From positions 19,985-83,984 of the forward strand of contig NJFT01000179.1 of the NCBI GenBank assembly GCA_002221725.1: 64,000 bases of DNA, read 5' to 3'. The position numbers and the translations under genes were made by a program. The number at the start of each line of letters is the position of its first letter. Positions within the stretch are counted from its first letter, which is position 1. The notes beneath the pieces are model-generated. The model was not told the origin of the DNA and did no database searches. It saw only the letters and a program-made list of their open reading frames with translations. This document shows, piece by piece, positions 54,636 through 64,000 of the stretch. The stretch is from Scedosporium boydii (lineage: Eukaryota > Ascomycota > Sordariomycetes > Microascales > Microascaceae).

Positions 54636-55421
54636 TGTAGATTTTGGGGATATTGAGAGGGTAATGCTCGTTGCTGTGTTTGGTGATTTCGCGTTGGGTA
54701 GGTGATGTGTAGATATGGCGTGATGAGGAGAGTCTGTGTTAGATGTCAGAACCTTGAGTACAACTTTGAGTACTGGGTAGGTCAACGTATTCCCATACCT
54801 GGCCAAGATAGAAGAGACAAAAGTTAAAGTTTCCTAATGGGATTGAGGGTAGGGGTCATGGAAGTCGGCGTATCTTGTACGCGTGGTCTTGTTAAATAGG
54901 GCATATCGAATCTGGTCGGCACGGATTTTACATGAAGACGAGATATTTTCCCGTTACCCCGATATGAAGAGACCGGTTGATCCCACCCTGGTTCCTAAAA
55001 TAAAATCCATAGATACATAGATACAGAGGTGATGGTGGAGGAAGGATGCTGCGCCTTGGGTGTGCCGCCCCTCCTCGGCTGCATGCATGTACTGCGCTGC
55101 CATCTTGAACAGTTCGTCACAATGGCAGGCCCAGAACCAACAGCGCCAAGAACAAGTGAAAGTGACGGACGTTATAACCGACCTGTATGTACTTCGTGCC
55201 TGTGATCACTTCTAGGTTGTGTGTTATTTATTTCATTTCATTTCCTTTTTCGTTCTCGTCAACGTCCGCCCCTAACCTGCTCCTCACGAGAAATCTTCCC
55301 CGGCCTTTCTGTTTTCTCAACATTCCTCATACCAATCACTCCAGCCTTCTTCAGTTTCTTTCGCGTCTTCTTGCACACAATTAGCACAGCTCCCATCAAC
55401 TCATTTATCCAACACGCCAAC
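54636..55421. promoter_or_regulatory. Divergent upstream region of two secreted protein genes
   Basis: About 790 bp between the small secreted protein gene (minus) and the GPI-type protein gene (plus). It includes a C/T-rich leader just before 55422. No other gene is seen. Confidence 0.45.
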
Positions 55422-56072
55422 ATGAACCATATCATCGTCGTCCTTTCATTCATTCTTCTTGGGTTCTCTACCGCTCAGCAAACCCAAACCCATCCTCCCC
55501 TCTACCCTCGGCAAGAGGCAACCGGAACCGGGATGGAAACTCCCAGCTCAACTTCCAGCTTGACCCCCAGCTCAACCGTCAGCATTCACCCTTCCTCAAT
55601 CTGTGCCTCTGAGCTCGAAAAGGTCAAAGACACATTACCCACTCCGCCGCCCAAATTCAGTACGTTCTCGTCGTCGTACTATGATACTCGCCCACGTACG
55701 GCCGAGGATCCTCTCTGGGACTGCTCCTGGATTTCCGAAATCCCCAAGGAGTACGACGACGTGGCCTTCGAATACTGGAATAAGACCTACGAGTGGACCC
55801 ACAATACTTTCGATCCGGTTCAGGAACGTGACAAGTTTGACGAGCAAAGAGCGTATCTTGGTTGTATGAGGCGGAACGAGGACCTCATCCCGTGCGCTGT
55901 GGATTTCGAGAGCTACGTTCTTGAGGCTGTAGCTACTGTTTTCAACCGCCCTATAGAGGACGACAGTGCTAAGTCAGGAGCCAAGAGGCAGAGTGTATAT
56001 GGGTCGGCTGCGCGGTTGCCAGGAGCCCTACTTCTTGTTATGTGGGCTGGAATTGCAGTGGTTCTCGGATAA
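55422..56072 (+). CDS. Putative GPI-anchored cell-surface protein
   Basis: A single exon of 216 residues. The preferred start MNHIIVVLSFILLGFSTA gives a signal peptide; the same frame is open upstream to 55221, but that would add an unlikely N-terminus. After a Ser/Thr/Pro-rich linker (PSSTSSLTPSSTVS), suited to O-glycosylation, comes a domain with conserved-looking Cys, Trp and Tyr residues (DPLWDCSWISEIP, YWNKTYEWTHNTF, CMRRNEDLIPC). The C-terminus (LPGALLLVMWAGIAVVLG) is hydrophobic and follows a small-residue site, as in GPI signals. Family not recognised. Confidence 0.75.
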   Translation: MNHIIVVLSFILLGFSTAQQTQTHPPLYPRQEATGTGMETPSSTSSLTPSSTVSIHPSSICASELEKVKDTLPTPPPKFSTFSSSYYDTRPRTAEDPLWDCSWISEIPKEYDDVAFEYWNKTYEWTHNTFDPVQERDKFDEQRAYLGCMRRNEDLIPCAVDFESYVLEAVATVFNRPIEDDSAKSGAKRQSVYGSAARLPGALLLVMWAGIAVVLG

Positions 56073-57369
56073 GGTACTATCTAGTTATGGAGCCAAGATT
56101 TTACATAGTGTGTGGACTCTGATCCCGTAGTACCCGGGGCCCAGGGCCCCTGCTGAACTCCAGCGACAAGCAACATCATTAGCACGCTTCATCAATACGA
56201 ATAAGATTAGTCAATTGATCTCTACTCAATGCCCTGATGGGCCAATGGTCCTAGCTTGCACACCGACACGAGGATCGTAATGGAGACCCTCCTTGGAGAC
56301 TTCAGTACTGTCATGCGAGTACGAAACGATCACAATTGCTGATGTGGAATCACTGCGCTTCTAACGTATGGCCCCGCTTGCAGGGCCAAGAGAAATGGTT
56401 GCACAACTGTGGGCTGTTAGCTGCTTTTTGTTGGGGTTGTTGGGGCCTGTCCCTTGTACGAAGTATGGTGCGTCTTTGGGGGCTACTGGCTGTGTTTTTT
56501 GGGGGCGGTTGGCTGGGGCTATCATATTAATGATTGATCCATTAACTATACCTGAAACTCTTGGCTCCGATGCCAGGATTTGACCCCAAAAATGGCCACA
56601 GAGGGTGGCAGTAGGGATTCAAGGAATTAACAGAAACTACTACCCAATGAAGCCCACAAATCCTCTTTGGGGGCGTCTCTGAATTAGGCCGGCCGAGGTC
56701 CGAGTCGCCCTTCATCCCACCCTGACATCTTTAATTCCTACATGACGATTCACGACAAGACACGCTGATTGTCGGTATTTGCGTGTCTCTTTTTAGGCAC
56801 GGAAGAAATCGTTTCCGAATTCTCCATTAACACTGAAGGTCTCTGTTGGCTCGACTGATGCGGGTGATCTATACTTAGCGTGCACTGGTCTGATGCTGGA
56901 AGTTACGTGTCATATTCGGACCAACGAAATCAAAATGGATCGATCGACTGGAAAGGCAGTTTGTGAGCCGCTTGATCGCCATGGAGGATCCTCAAACCTG
57001 CAGCTACCCGGGTTGAAGTTGAGTTAGGACTGTTGGGTTGCGTCGTTCTATAGGAATCGTGACTACAAGGGACAGACAACACCAGCCGCACCACCCCGTC
57101 AAGCGAGGGAAGATATTGGTCATAGTTGTTGTTAAGCCGTGGTGTGGACAGTGGGAAATATGGTGCCATACTTCTCTGTTGATAAATGGCCCCTCTCCTT
57201 GCATTGAGGTTTAGTCTACATGTCTCTTTTCACTGCCATGACCAAGACATCTACCCAATCTAAAAGCCCTTGCCTACACATATTACACACATTTTCTAGT
57301 ATCTTCCCCTCTCTCATCGTCGCCTCACCTTCCCTCTTGTTCCTATTCTCAACTTGAGAGTGTGCTACC
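56073..57369. other. Intergenic stretch
   Basis: About 1.3 kb without supportable genes. T/G-rich words (TGTGGGC, TTGGGGGCTAC) repeat loosely at 56405-56515. The right end is the promoter of the next gene. Confidence 0.45.
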
Positions 57370-58464
57370 ATGCGCGTTTCCAAGGCCCTGAAGATGGCGT
57401 TTTTAGCGGTCAGCCTCGTTACCGCCGCCCCCATCGGTCGCATGCCTCGATCTGGTGAACTATTGGGCAACCGGACCCAGATTCAGAGTCACGGTGGCGG
57501 TCATGATATTGGATGGAGGACCTCCAGTCATACACCCAAGTCGGCCGTCGTTTCTCGTCAAGCCGGCAATGCCAACAACAACAATAATAACAACAACAAT
57601 AAGCCAGGAGAGGGTGACTCCTGTGAGTGCAAGAAGAAGTGCCCCAACAAGCATTACTACATCGACCCTGAGAACTGTTCCCGCTGCCGCCGCTGCAAGG
57701 GATCCCTGGTTTCGGATCCCAAGTCCGGCTACAAACGTTGCGTCCCCGACAATGGACAGCACGACGAGGATAACAAACAGCGGCGCGAGAAGAAGGAGAA
57801 GAAGTGGCCGGCGATGAAGCGACTCATGGTGGACAAATTCAAGGACAAGGAGCCCGAGCGCAAGAAGCGTCAGCAACAGAGAAAGATTAAGCGCCTCAGT
57901 CTCTGCGTCCCCATTGCACCACTGGGTATCGATTTGCGTTTCACAGAGGAAGTCACTGGAGAGTACTTCGACGAGGAGTATCTCGGCAGTGGTGACATCA
58001 TCGAACACTGGCCTCAAGACCTGTTGATCGATGAGTGGGAGCTCGACGCGTTCGACGATGCTGGAGAAGAGGGCTTTTACAATGGCGAGTACTTGAATCC
58101 CTGGGTGAGGCATGTGCAGTCGACTGTGGCATATGTAACTCTCTCGATGAGGTCACTTGAAGAGAACAACACGGGCCCCGGTACAGACGCCGACACCGCC
58201 GCCGACACCGATACCCATCTCCGGGACAAGAGGTTCATAAATGGTCTCATTAATCTGATCAGGGGAGTTTCCAACAGCGTCTCCAGAGGAGTGAAGGCTG
58301 CCATTCCCAGTCGACCTCCACCAACCATGACGTTTGCAAAGCCTGGTGCAGGCAGCGCACCCAGGGCAACTAGGGTTGAGCAAAGTGCGAAGGTAAAGGA
58401 GATGCTGGATAGAGGGCCACTTAGGTGGTGTCTGGAAAAGAGGACTCCATATAACCATGCATGA
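57370..58464 (+). CDS. Secreted Asn-repeat, Cys-rich protein of unknown function
   Basis: A single exon of 364 residues. A signal peptide (MRVSKALKMAFLAVSLVTAAP) leads to a short linker, a run of nine Asn coded by AAC/AAT triplets, and then a compact Cys-rich segment (DSCECKKKCPNKHYY, ENCSRCRRCKG, with a final Cys in YKRCVPD). Next comes a very basic Lys/Arg/Gln stretch of about 60 residues with several dibasic and tribasic sites, then an acidic Asp/Glu region and another KR before RFINGLINLIRGV. Alternating acidic and basic blocks with kexin-type sites suggest proteolytic processing into several pieces. No family recognised; a role at the cell surface or as an effector is speculative. Confidence 0.72.
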   Translation: MRVSKALKMAFLAVSLVTAAPIGRMPRSGELLGNRTQIQSHGGGHDIGWRTSSHTPKSAVVSRQAGNANNNNNNNNNKPGEGDSCECKKKCPNKHYYIDPENCSRCRRCKGSLVSDPKSGYKRCVPDNGQHDEDNKQRREKKEKKWPAMKRLMVDKFKDKEPERKKRQQQRKIKRLSLCVPIAPLGIDLRFTEEVTGEYFDEEYLGSGDIIEHWPQDLLIDEWELDAFDDAGEEGFYNGEYLNPWVRHVQSTVAYVTLSMRSLEENNTGPGTDADTAADTDTHLRDKRFINGLINLIRGVSNSVSRGVKAAIPSRPPPTMTFAKPGAGSAPRATRVEQSAKVKEMLDRGPLRWCLEKRTPYNHA

Positions 58465-59998
58465 TATGACGTTTGTTATTATGAACTAGAGTCGAGGTCA
58501 AGGTGTGAGCTGAGGTGACTGGAAGTTGCATATGAGGTGGGGGTCTAGGCAATTGAACTCGCGAAGTTGAACATCTTTGTGACAGTTGGTGGTTATCAAA
58601 TGTGTACGTACGGCAGTCAATAGTTCCGTGGGCTAATTCCCCAATCGTGATGCGTGTTTCGCCTTCTTTCCGAAAGCCCAATGTGCCTAGATGCGTAGTC
58701 GTGAAACCATGCAACAATATATCGGACCTCTTGGAATCCTGTACTGGACGAACCCTTCCTACAGTCCTACAGCACCGTTGCCTGTACTCGGTTGCAAATT
58801 CCCGTTCTGTCATCGCACTGCAATCTTTATATTTGCATCCTAAAGGGCTACCAAAGGGGGGCTGCATGGAGTTTTGATTCTGGAGAGACTCGCAAGCATG
58901 CAGGTGGGAGACGCGGGGAAAATCCTTTTGTCCAAGGGCGAATGGACCAGTAGATCATTAGATCGGCGACGCCACCACCGACATGCATGCCTGCGGTCAA
59001 GTCCGATGGACTGGATGACCAAATCCTAGAGGCAGGGGTAGGAACACAAGGTGGGCTCGGGAAGTAGATTATGTAGTCTATCGTCTCATACGAAGCAGAG
59101 CTACCAGGGCACCGGAACTGAAGCGAGGTCGCAGTGGCACCTAATACCAAGTCCTGGCCATGCCGAGAGTGGCGAAAGAATCCTTTGATACTGAGGTACT
59201 TGCCAGCGGAAGGTAGCTACAACATGGAACCAGTCCAGGCTCCTTTAAAATAGTAAAACATTGATTAATGTGTCGCAAGACCGCATCACATCGGTCCTCA
59301 CTTATCAAAGTTGCACAAAGGAAACAGTAAATTACTGAAATTCTAGACAGCTCTTATTGACACTAGGATATTTTATTGAAACATACGCCTAGCAACGAAT
59401 CGGAGAATAGATCATTCAATCGACGTCGCCGCGGAAAGCTAACCATGGAAGAACAATACTTGGCAAAGGCTTGTTTCGGCTAATTCTTGCAGCTGCCGAT
59501 ATGGACGGGGATGGGATGGACAAAGATGCTGCCAAGAAATAAAGAGCAAGACGACGCAGGCTGGTTGTCCTCCCAAAGAGAAAACATCTAGCTGCCAAAG
59601 AAAACACGGACATTGTCAGTAGGGAGTGTAAATGGTAATGCTGCCTGCTCAGCGTCTCTCAATAGACAAACATCGATCAACTCGCTGGCGGGTTCCAGGT
59701 CTTTGAGCTGATGTGCTGCGGTAGGCAAGGTCGCCAAAAGGAGCATTCCAGAGAATGGCCACAACATGCAAAGACCTTCGAATAGGCACTCTAGAAAGAG
59801 GACTTTCGAGGACGGGCAACTACTAATAATATATTAAGGTGGAAAAGTTCCAATTCCTTTTCTCTTGCTACTACTTGTCCGAAATCACCACTTCCCTTAC
59901 CAACCCTGAATCTGACTCACTACTAAATAATCACTTATTCTATTCCAATAGAAAACAGATAGTATATTACACCTACTATTGGACAGGTTAGCCTATAA
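58465..59998. other. Gene-poor stretch
   Basis: About 1.5 kb without convincing genes; composition becomes A/T richer from about 59830. No RNA or transposon signature recognised. Confidence 0.45.
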
Positions 59999-61564
59999 TT
60001 GAGTCCTATAGTAGACTCCCTAGATCTTATTAAGACGTATCAGGAACTGCGCCGGATAGACAACCTTAAGCGGACAATCAACCCTCGGCGCTACAAAAAG
60101 ATGTACCTGTTCGAGAGCAACGACGACGAGGGAGATACTTCTGAAGAGGAGAAGACGAATGACTTGAAGGAGGATATGAAAGATGAGTCTAAAAAGGATG
60201 AGGACGATATCCTCCAGCATATAGACTCCCATCGAAACTCCCTCCACACAAGAGCAGCCTACATCTCGTAAAGCAAAATCATACCCCTAAAGGTGACTGA
60301 TCTTCCGGTCGACATCCTGCGGCGCATCTTTGACTTTATTGCATATAAAAACTACCCTATTCGCAAAATCTAGTCCAAGCGGCAGTAGGAGAGCCACTCC
60401 TTCACCTGCAACTGGTCGAGGAGGAAGATCGTCCAAAACGCCCGGCTCACCTGTCGTGTCTTCCACGTGCTAGCTTCCCCGCTCCTCTTTCCGTTTCTCT
60501 GGGTCAGCCTAGATAGAGAATGTCTGAGGATTGTCAGCAGGATTTCCAAAAGGCCTTACCTGGTGTCGGGAGTGTGTGGCGTCGAGGTGTATCTTGCATG
60601 CTCCCTAAAAAGAAATTGCGCTAAACCTCCGGGAGTTCACAAAGGACCGCCTCCGTCGAGACTTAGGACCCATCGACACATATTGCTACTTTTCCATATC
60701 CAGTATCAACCATATAGCAAATGAAAGCTATAAACCTGATAAAGAGACTCTCAAGCATAGGGATTTGTGCCAAGTTGCTAGAGAAAACTACCGCCTTCTA
60801 AATATTGTAGTCTTTTACTTTCTAGACCCCTTGCTTCCGGAAGATAGCCGTCACTATCCCGATAAGTAGGAAAGATATCCTGAACTCCTTGCGGCCCTGG
60901 AAAATGGCTACAAAACCTACCGCCGAAAGCAACGAGAGCAGGATGCCCTCATGGTCAATAGAACCTTTATGAGTGGCTTAGCTATGGCGATGGCGTGAAT
61001 GCTACATGTCCATGTCCTCAGCTTGAACGATGATATTCTCGGTGATGAAACCCTAAGCTGGAGCTGACCCTCGGTCCTCGTCAACCTGAAAGAGCTCCAA
61101 CAGTTCCTGTTGAACCCGTTTCAGTGGGCTGTTATCTGCGGCATGTGGAAAAATCTGGAGATAGTTCCCATCAAATTGCTCTCGGAGATTTCCCATTTCC
61201 CTGGCCAAGGCCGGAGTTCGGGTGCGCTCTCTCCACCTCCGGTGTTTCCCCCAGACGAGAGCTTTCCCAAAGAGAGCCGGTTTCCCATGCCTCTACCAAG
61301 CGTGGATGATGCCCATCCGGCTACTTCTCCATGGGACGAATTACGCGCCGCTTTCAGCCACGTCGAACATTTCGATTTCGGCAACAATATAACAATTCAC
61401 TCTGAATCAGATGAGCCAACCCACGCCGGAAAACATGCCTTACGACAACATAATGGGAAGATTCCAATGCATCAATAATAACTGGAAGCTGTTACTACTT
61501 TCCGGAGATGGGATGGAGCTCTCCGACGCTTATTCCGTTCGGCTACCATTCTAAACATCGCCTG
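59999..61564 (+). pseudogene. F-box protein relic with many stops
   Basis: From about 60290 one frame reads VTDLPVDILRRIFDFIAYKNYP, an F-box core, then stops (TAG at 60371-60373 and 60386-60388), then NARLTCRVFHVLASPLLFPFLWVSLD and ISKRPYLVSGVCGVEVYLA, the layout of a large fungal F-box family. Further homologous pieces follow in shifted frames with more stops, down to a C-terminal FRRWDGALRRLFRSAT ending near 61564. The TAG codons are explained by C-to-T at CpA. A 90-codon acidic frame at 59999-60271 (FESNDDEGDTSEEEKTNDL) may be the original N-terminus. An unrelated-looking 36-bp piece of the 3CxxC gene lies inside at 61449-61484. Confidence 0.7.
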
Positions 61565-61664
61565 ACCGAAGCACTAGGTTCTTGTGTCGCTGTTTCAGAT
61601 TTAATTCGTAACCTTTTTCCAACATGAAATTAGTGGCCAAGGGAAGTTAATTCAACGTTTATCC

Positions 61665-63590
61665 TTAACCTTTCCGGGGGCGGGGGCTTTTCATCTCGGC
61701 CTTCGTATAAGCTTTGGCATCTGGCCAAATACTTCGCAAAATCGCCTTGTAACAGTTAGGTTCTTTCAAACACTCTTCGCCATACAGCCTCTCCGCCCGC
61801 CGCAATTCAGTGACGCGGAACTCTCCTTCACGTCCCGCTCTCGTGTCCCTGACTCGGAGCCAGCCGGACCCCAAGCACGACTCGACAACAGAGAAATCCT
61901 CGAATGCCTCGTCAGTTTGAAATTCATCTACCCCCTGTGTATTGAGCATGATAACCCGGGGCGACCTGTGCGGGGAGGGACAATCCATAATGTCGCCAGC
62001 GAGGTCGGCGTCTACGGCGGCATTGATGAATGGATCTCGGAAACGGCAATCGGGGAGAGGAAGAGCCCCGGCGTCGTCGTCATCGTCGTCGTAATCCTCC
62101 TGGCGGACTGGTCTGGATCAGTCGAGAAGTAAGCTCACGGAATCTAGATGACGCATCTCGCCTATCGCACGGTAAATTCGGGCTTCCTCCTCGTCGCTGT
62201 GGGTTCGCGGGGTGAGAAGTTCGAGGTCTTCAACATTGGGGCATGCCTGGCTTAATGCCTCGACCCGACAGCTCGTGAGGACGAAGATGTCCCCGTATCC
62301 GCGTCCTCGCCCTGGGTTGAGGCTAAGCTTGCGCAAAGAGCGGCCATGAGTATGGATGGCGGCTTTAAAGGCCTCGGCGGAAAACGCGCCGCTAAGCTTT
62401 AACTGTGTAAGTGGAGGCATTGACGCCAGGACTTCCGCGACAACGTGGTAGAGCTGCTCAGGCCTTTCATTCATGGTCTGGTTCAGTAACATCGCAAGAC
62501 ATTCTAGTGACTTGAAGGCACCAGCCTTGCATATCTCGGCCAGGGCTTCCAGAGCAGCCAAGCGTATGCCTCTAGAACGCAAGTGAAGCGAGCGGAGGAC
62601 TGTGAAGTCGATATGGTGGTGCCAATTCATGATGGTCAGGGAGGATATTATTCCGTTCCCGCTAAAAGCCAACGTCTCTAGGGAGCCTTTGCTAGCTTGC
62701 GAATCGGAGTCGACGGAATCGCCGTGGAAGAAACCCGGCCAGGCGAGATTAGGCGGGGACATATCATCATGCCGGATGCCTTGTGGACTCCAATGTACCG
62801 ACACGGATTTAAGATTTGGCGAAACTCCGGCCGCCATGCGCAAGATGGCATCGTGATTGAAACCCCACAAGCTCACTCCACCTTCACTCGTCCAGGAATC
62901 CCTAGCTCGGATGCTAGTTAAGCAGGGTGAAGAAGCTACGAGGTACTCGTCGGTGTCAATGTCCTGACGCGCAGATCTGTCATGAAATAAACTGCGTAAA
63001 CTGAATGAATGAACCTGTAGGCAGGGTTTCTGCGGATGGCTGTGCAAACCCGCGAGGAAAGAGGGAAGAATCTGGCTTTCGCAAGCGTACACGACGTCTT
63101 TTAGGTGAGGAAACTTGGCGATGAAGCTGACAAGGGGCGACCAGTCCTTCTCATGCTTCGCTTTCTATTCTTCCGTGAGCATGGCCTCAGCGGAGAGGAA
63201 GAACGCTGGCTTGAGGAAATCGCGGTGGCCCCAGAAACTGCCGTCGTCTTCCCACAGCTCATCGTCATTATTGTAGATGCTAGGGTACAGTGGCTCCGAC
63301 CACTTGTACCCGTATAACCTCAGCTGTCGAACGTATTCCGCATTCCCCCTAACTTGGAAAATTTCCCTCCAGTCATCGAGGTCACGGCGAAGCCTTGCCG
63401 CATCCCGAACCTTGAGGCGTATCGAGCGGAGGCGGAATCTTGAAGTTTCCCGAGAAAGCTCCCTACTGGTGAGAGATAACGTGAACAATGCGCGCCGCCC
63501 AATCTTGTCTACAGCCAAGTGTCTGCATATCTCCCCGAAAACATCGGAGGGGAGATTTTCCAGAATAGAAAGCGGTGGTGGAGAAGCCAT
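61665..63590 (-). pseudogene. F-box protein gene interrupted by two in-frame stops
   Basis: A single uninterrupted reading frame of 642 codons from MASPPPLSILENLPSDVFGEIC (an F-box) to 61665, bro­ken only by TAG at 63165-63167 (MLTEE*KAKHEKDW) and TGA at 62118-62120 (SVSLLLD*SRPVRQED). Sequence on both sides of each stop is conserved-looking and in phase: FIAKFPHLKDVVYACES, SVSVHWSPQGIRHDD, NVEDLELLTPRTHSD, FRDPFINAAVDADLAGDI. The middle part is Leu-rich and repeat-like. Such proteins are SCF ubiquitin-ligase adaptors. Both stops are one C-to-T step from sense (CAG, CGA). No intron is needed. The gene is a recent pseudogene unless the stops are base errors. Confidence 0.78.
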
Positions 63591-63835
63591 GATAGAGCAG
63601 GAGGCAGTAGATCAATCGACACCATGCAGAAGTTGTGGTTGTTTGTCCCAGCGAGACTCGGAGTTGTAGAGTTGAGAGGGCGAACCTCAGGTGGCTAGAC
63701 TTGATTGGGATCATTCTGCCTTGCGTAATCTACTTCCTCTTCATATTGGTTGAGGTTGAGGTAACTGCAAAAAAGGTAATTATTACAGAGGCTGCATTGA
63801 TGACGATTTTTAGAGAAGTTGAAAAATCTTTATTT

Positions 63836-64000
63836 TATAAAATAAAATAAAATAAAATAAAATAAAATAAAATAATAAAATAAAATAAAATAAAATAAAA
63901 TAAAATAAAATAAAATAAAATAAAATAAAATAAAATAAAATAAAATAAAATAAAATAAAATAAAATAAAATAAAATAAAATAAAATAAAATAAAATAAAA
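63836..64000. repeat. AAAAT pentanucleotide tract reaching the window edge
   Basis: From about 63836 the sequence is AAAAT repeated without break except one short unit near 63870. It continues to base 64000, so its true length is not visible. Confidence 0.95.

Noticed and set aside
57460..58113. 217-codon minus-strand frame, hydrophobic
   Set aside because: Antisense of the Asn/Lys-rich secreted protein; its Val/Leu/Ile runs simply mirror Asn, Lys and Glu codons.

Overview
The window is nuclear DNA of a filamentous ascomycete (Pezizomycotina). The evidence is the gene architecture (introns of about 45-100 bp with GT/GC-AG borders and CTAAC-like branch sites) and the gene families: Zn2Cys6 regulators, a Helo-like N-terminal domain, AA9 LPMO, SSU1-type pump, 3CxxC zinc protein, F-box relics and fungal-style P450. 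I cannot name a genus. Exon structures were worked out by hand from splice signals, reading phase and conserved motifs; all intact models close in frame.

Left edge (1-5.15 kb): the 3' part of a possible papain-fold membrane protein, a frameshifted Helo-like protein, a long gene-poor tract and copy A of a ~195-bp dispersed repeat. Core (5.2-24.5 kb): a compact cluster of oxidative genes and a regulator. It holds a stilbene/isoeugenol-type carotenoid-cleavage-family dioxygenase, a Baeyer-Villiger-type flavin monooxygenase, a relic of an extradiol (vicinal-oxygen-chelate) dioxygenase, a phenol-hydroxylase-like flavoprotein, a Zn2Cys6 regulator, a P450, a sugar-porter-family transporter and a vanillyl-alcohol-oxidase-type flavoprotein. 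There is no PKS, NRPS or terpene synthase, so I read it as a catabolic cluster for plant phenolics (4-alkyl/allylphenols, stilbenoids or phenylpropanoids): uptake, benzylic oxidation, side-chain cleavage, ketone-to-ester conversion and ring hydroxylation, with ring cleavage apparently lost. Copy B of the repeat lies just beyond the last cluster gene in the same orientation, so the cluster is bracketed by direct repeats.

Middle (24.8-42.9 kb): a small secreted Cys-rich propeptide, a zinc-free MDR oxidoreductase whose CDS end overlaps that of a convergent Zn2Cys6 regulator, a 19-bp minisatellite and an intact anion:cation-symporter MFS gene. Next come an LTR-like relic at which a Zn2Cys6 gene is cut off, a second symporter gene killed by two CpA-to-TpA stops, a frameshifted arylsulfotransferase-like gene, a GNAT acetyltransferase and an SSU1-type sulfite/malate exporter.

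Right part (44-64 kb): an AA9 LPMO with nine exons, a 3CxxC zinc protein, an ankyrin-repeat protein, four secreted or GPI-anchored proteins of unknown role (one with deaminase-like motifs), and two F-box pseudogenes with in-frame stops. An AAAAT tract runs off the window edge. Several AT-rich blocks and C-to-T nonsense changes suggest RIP-like mutation.
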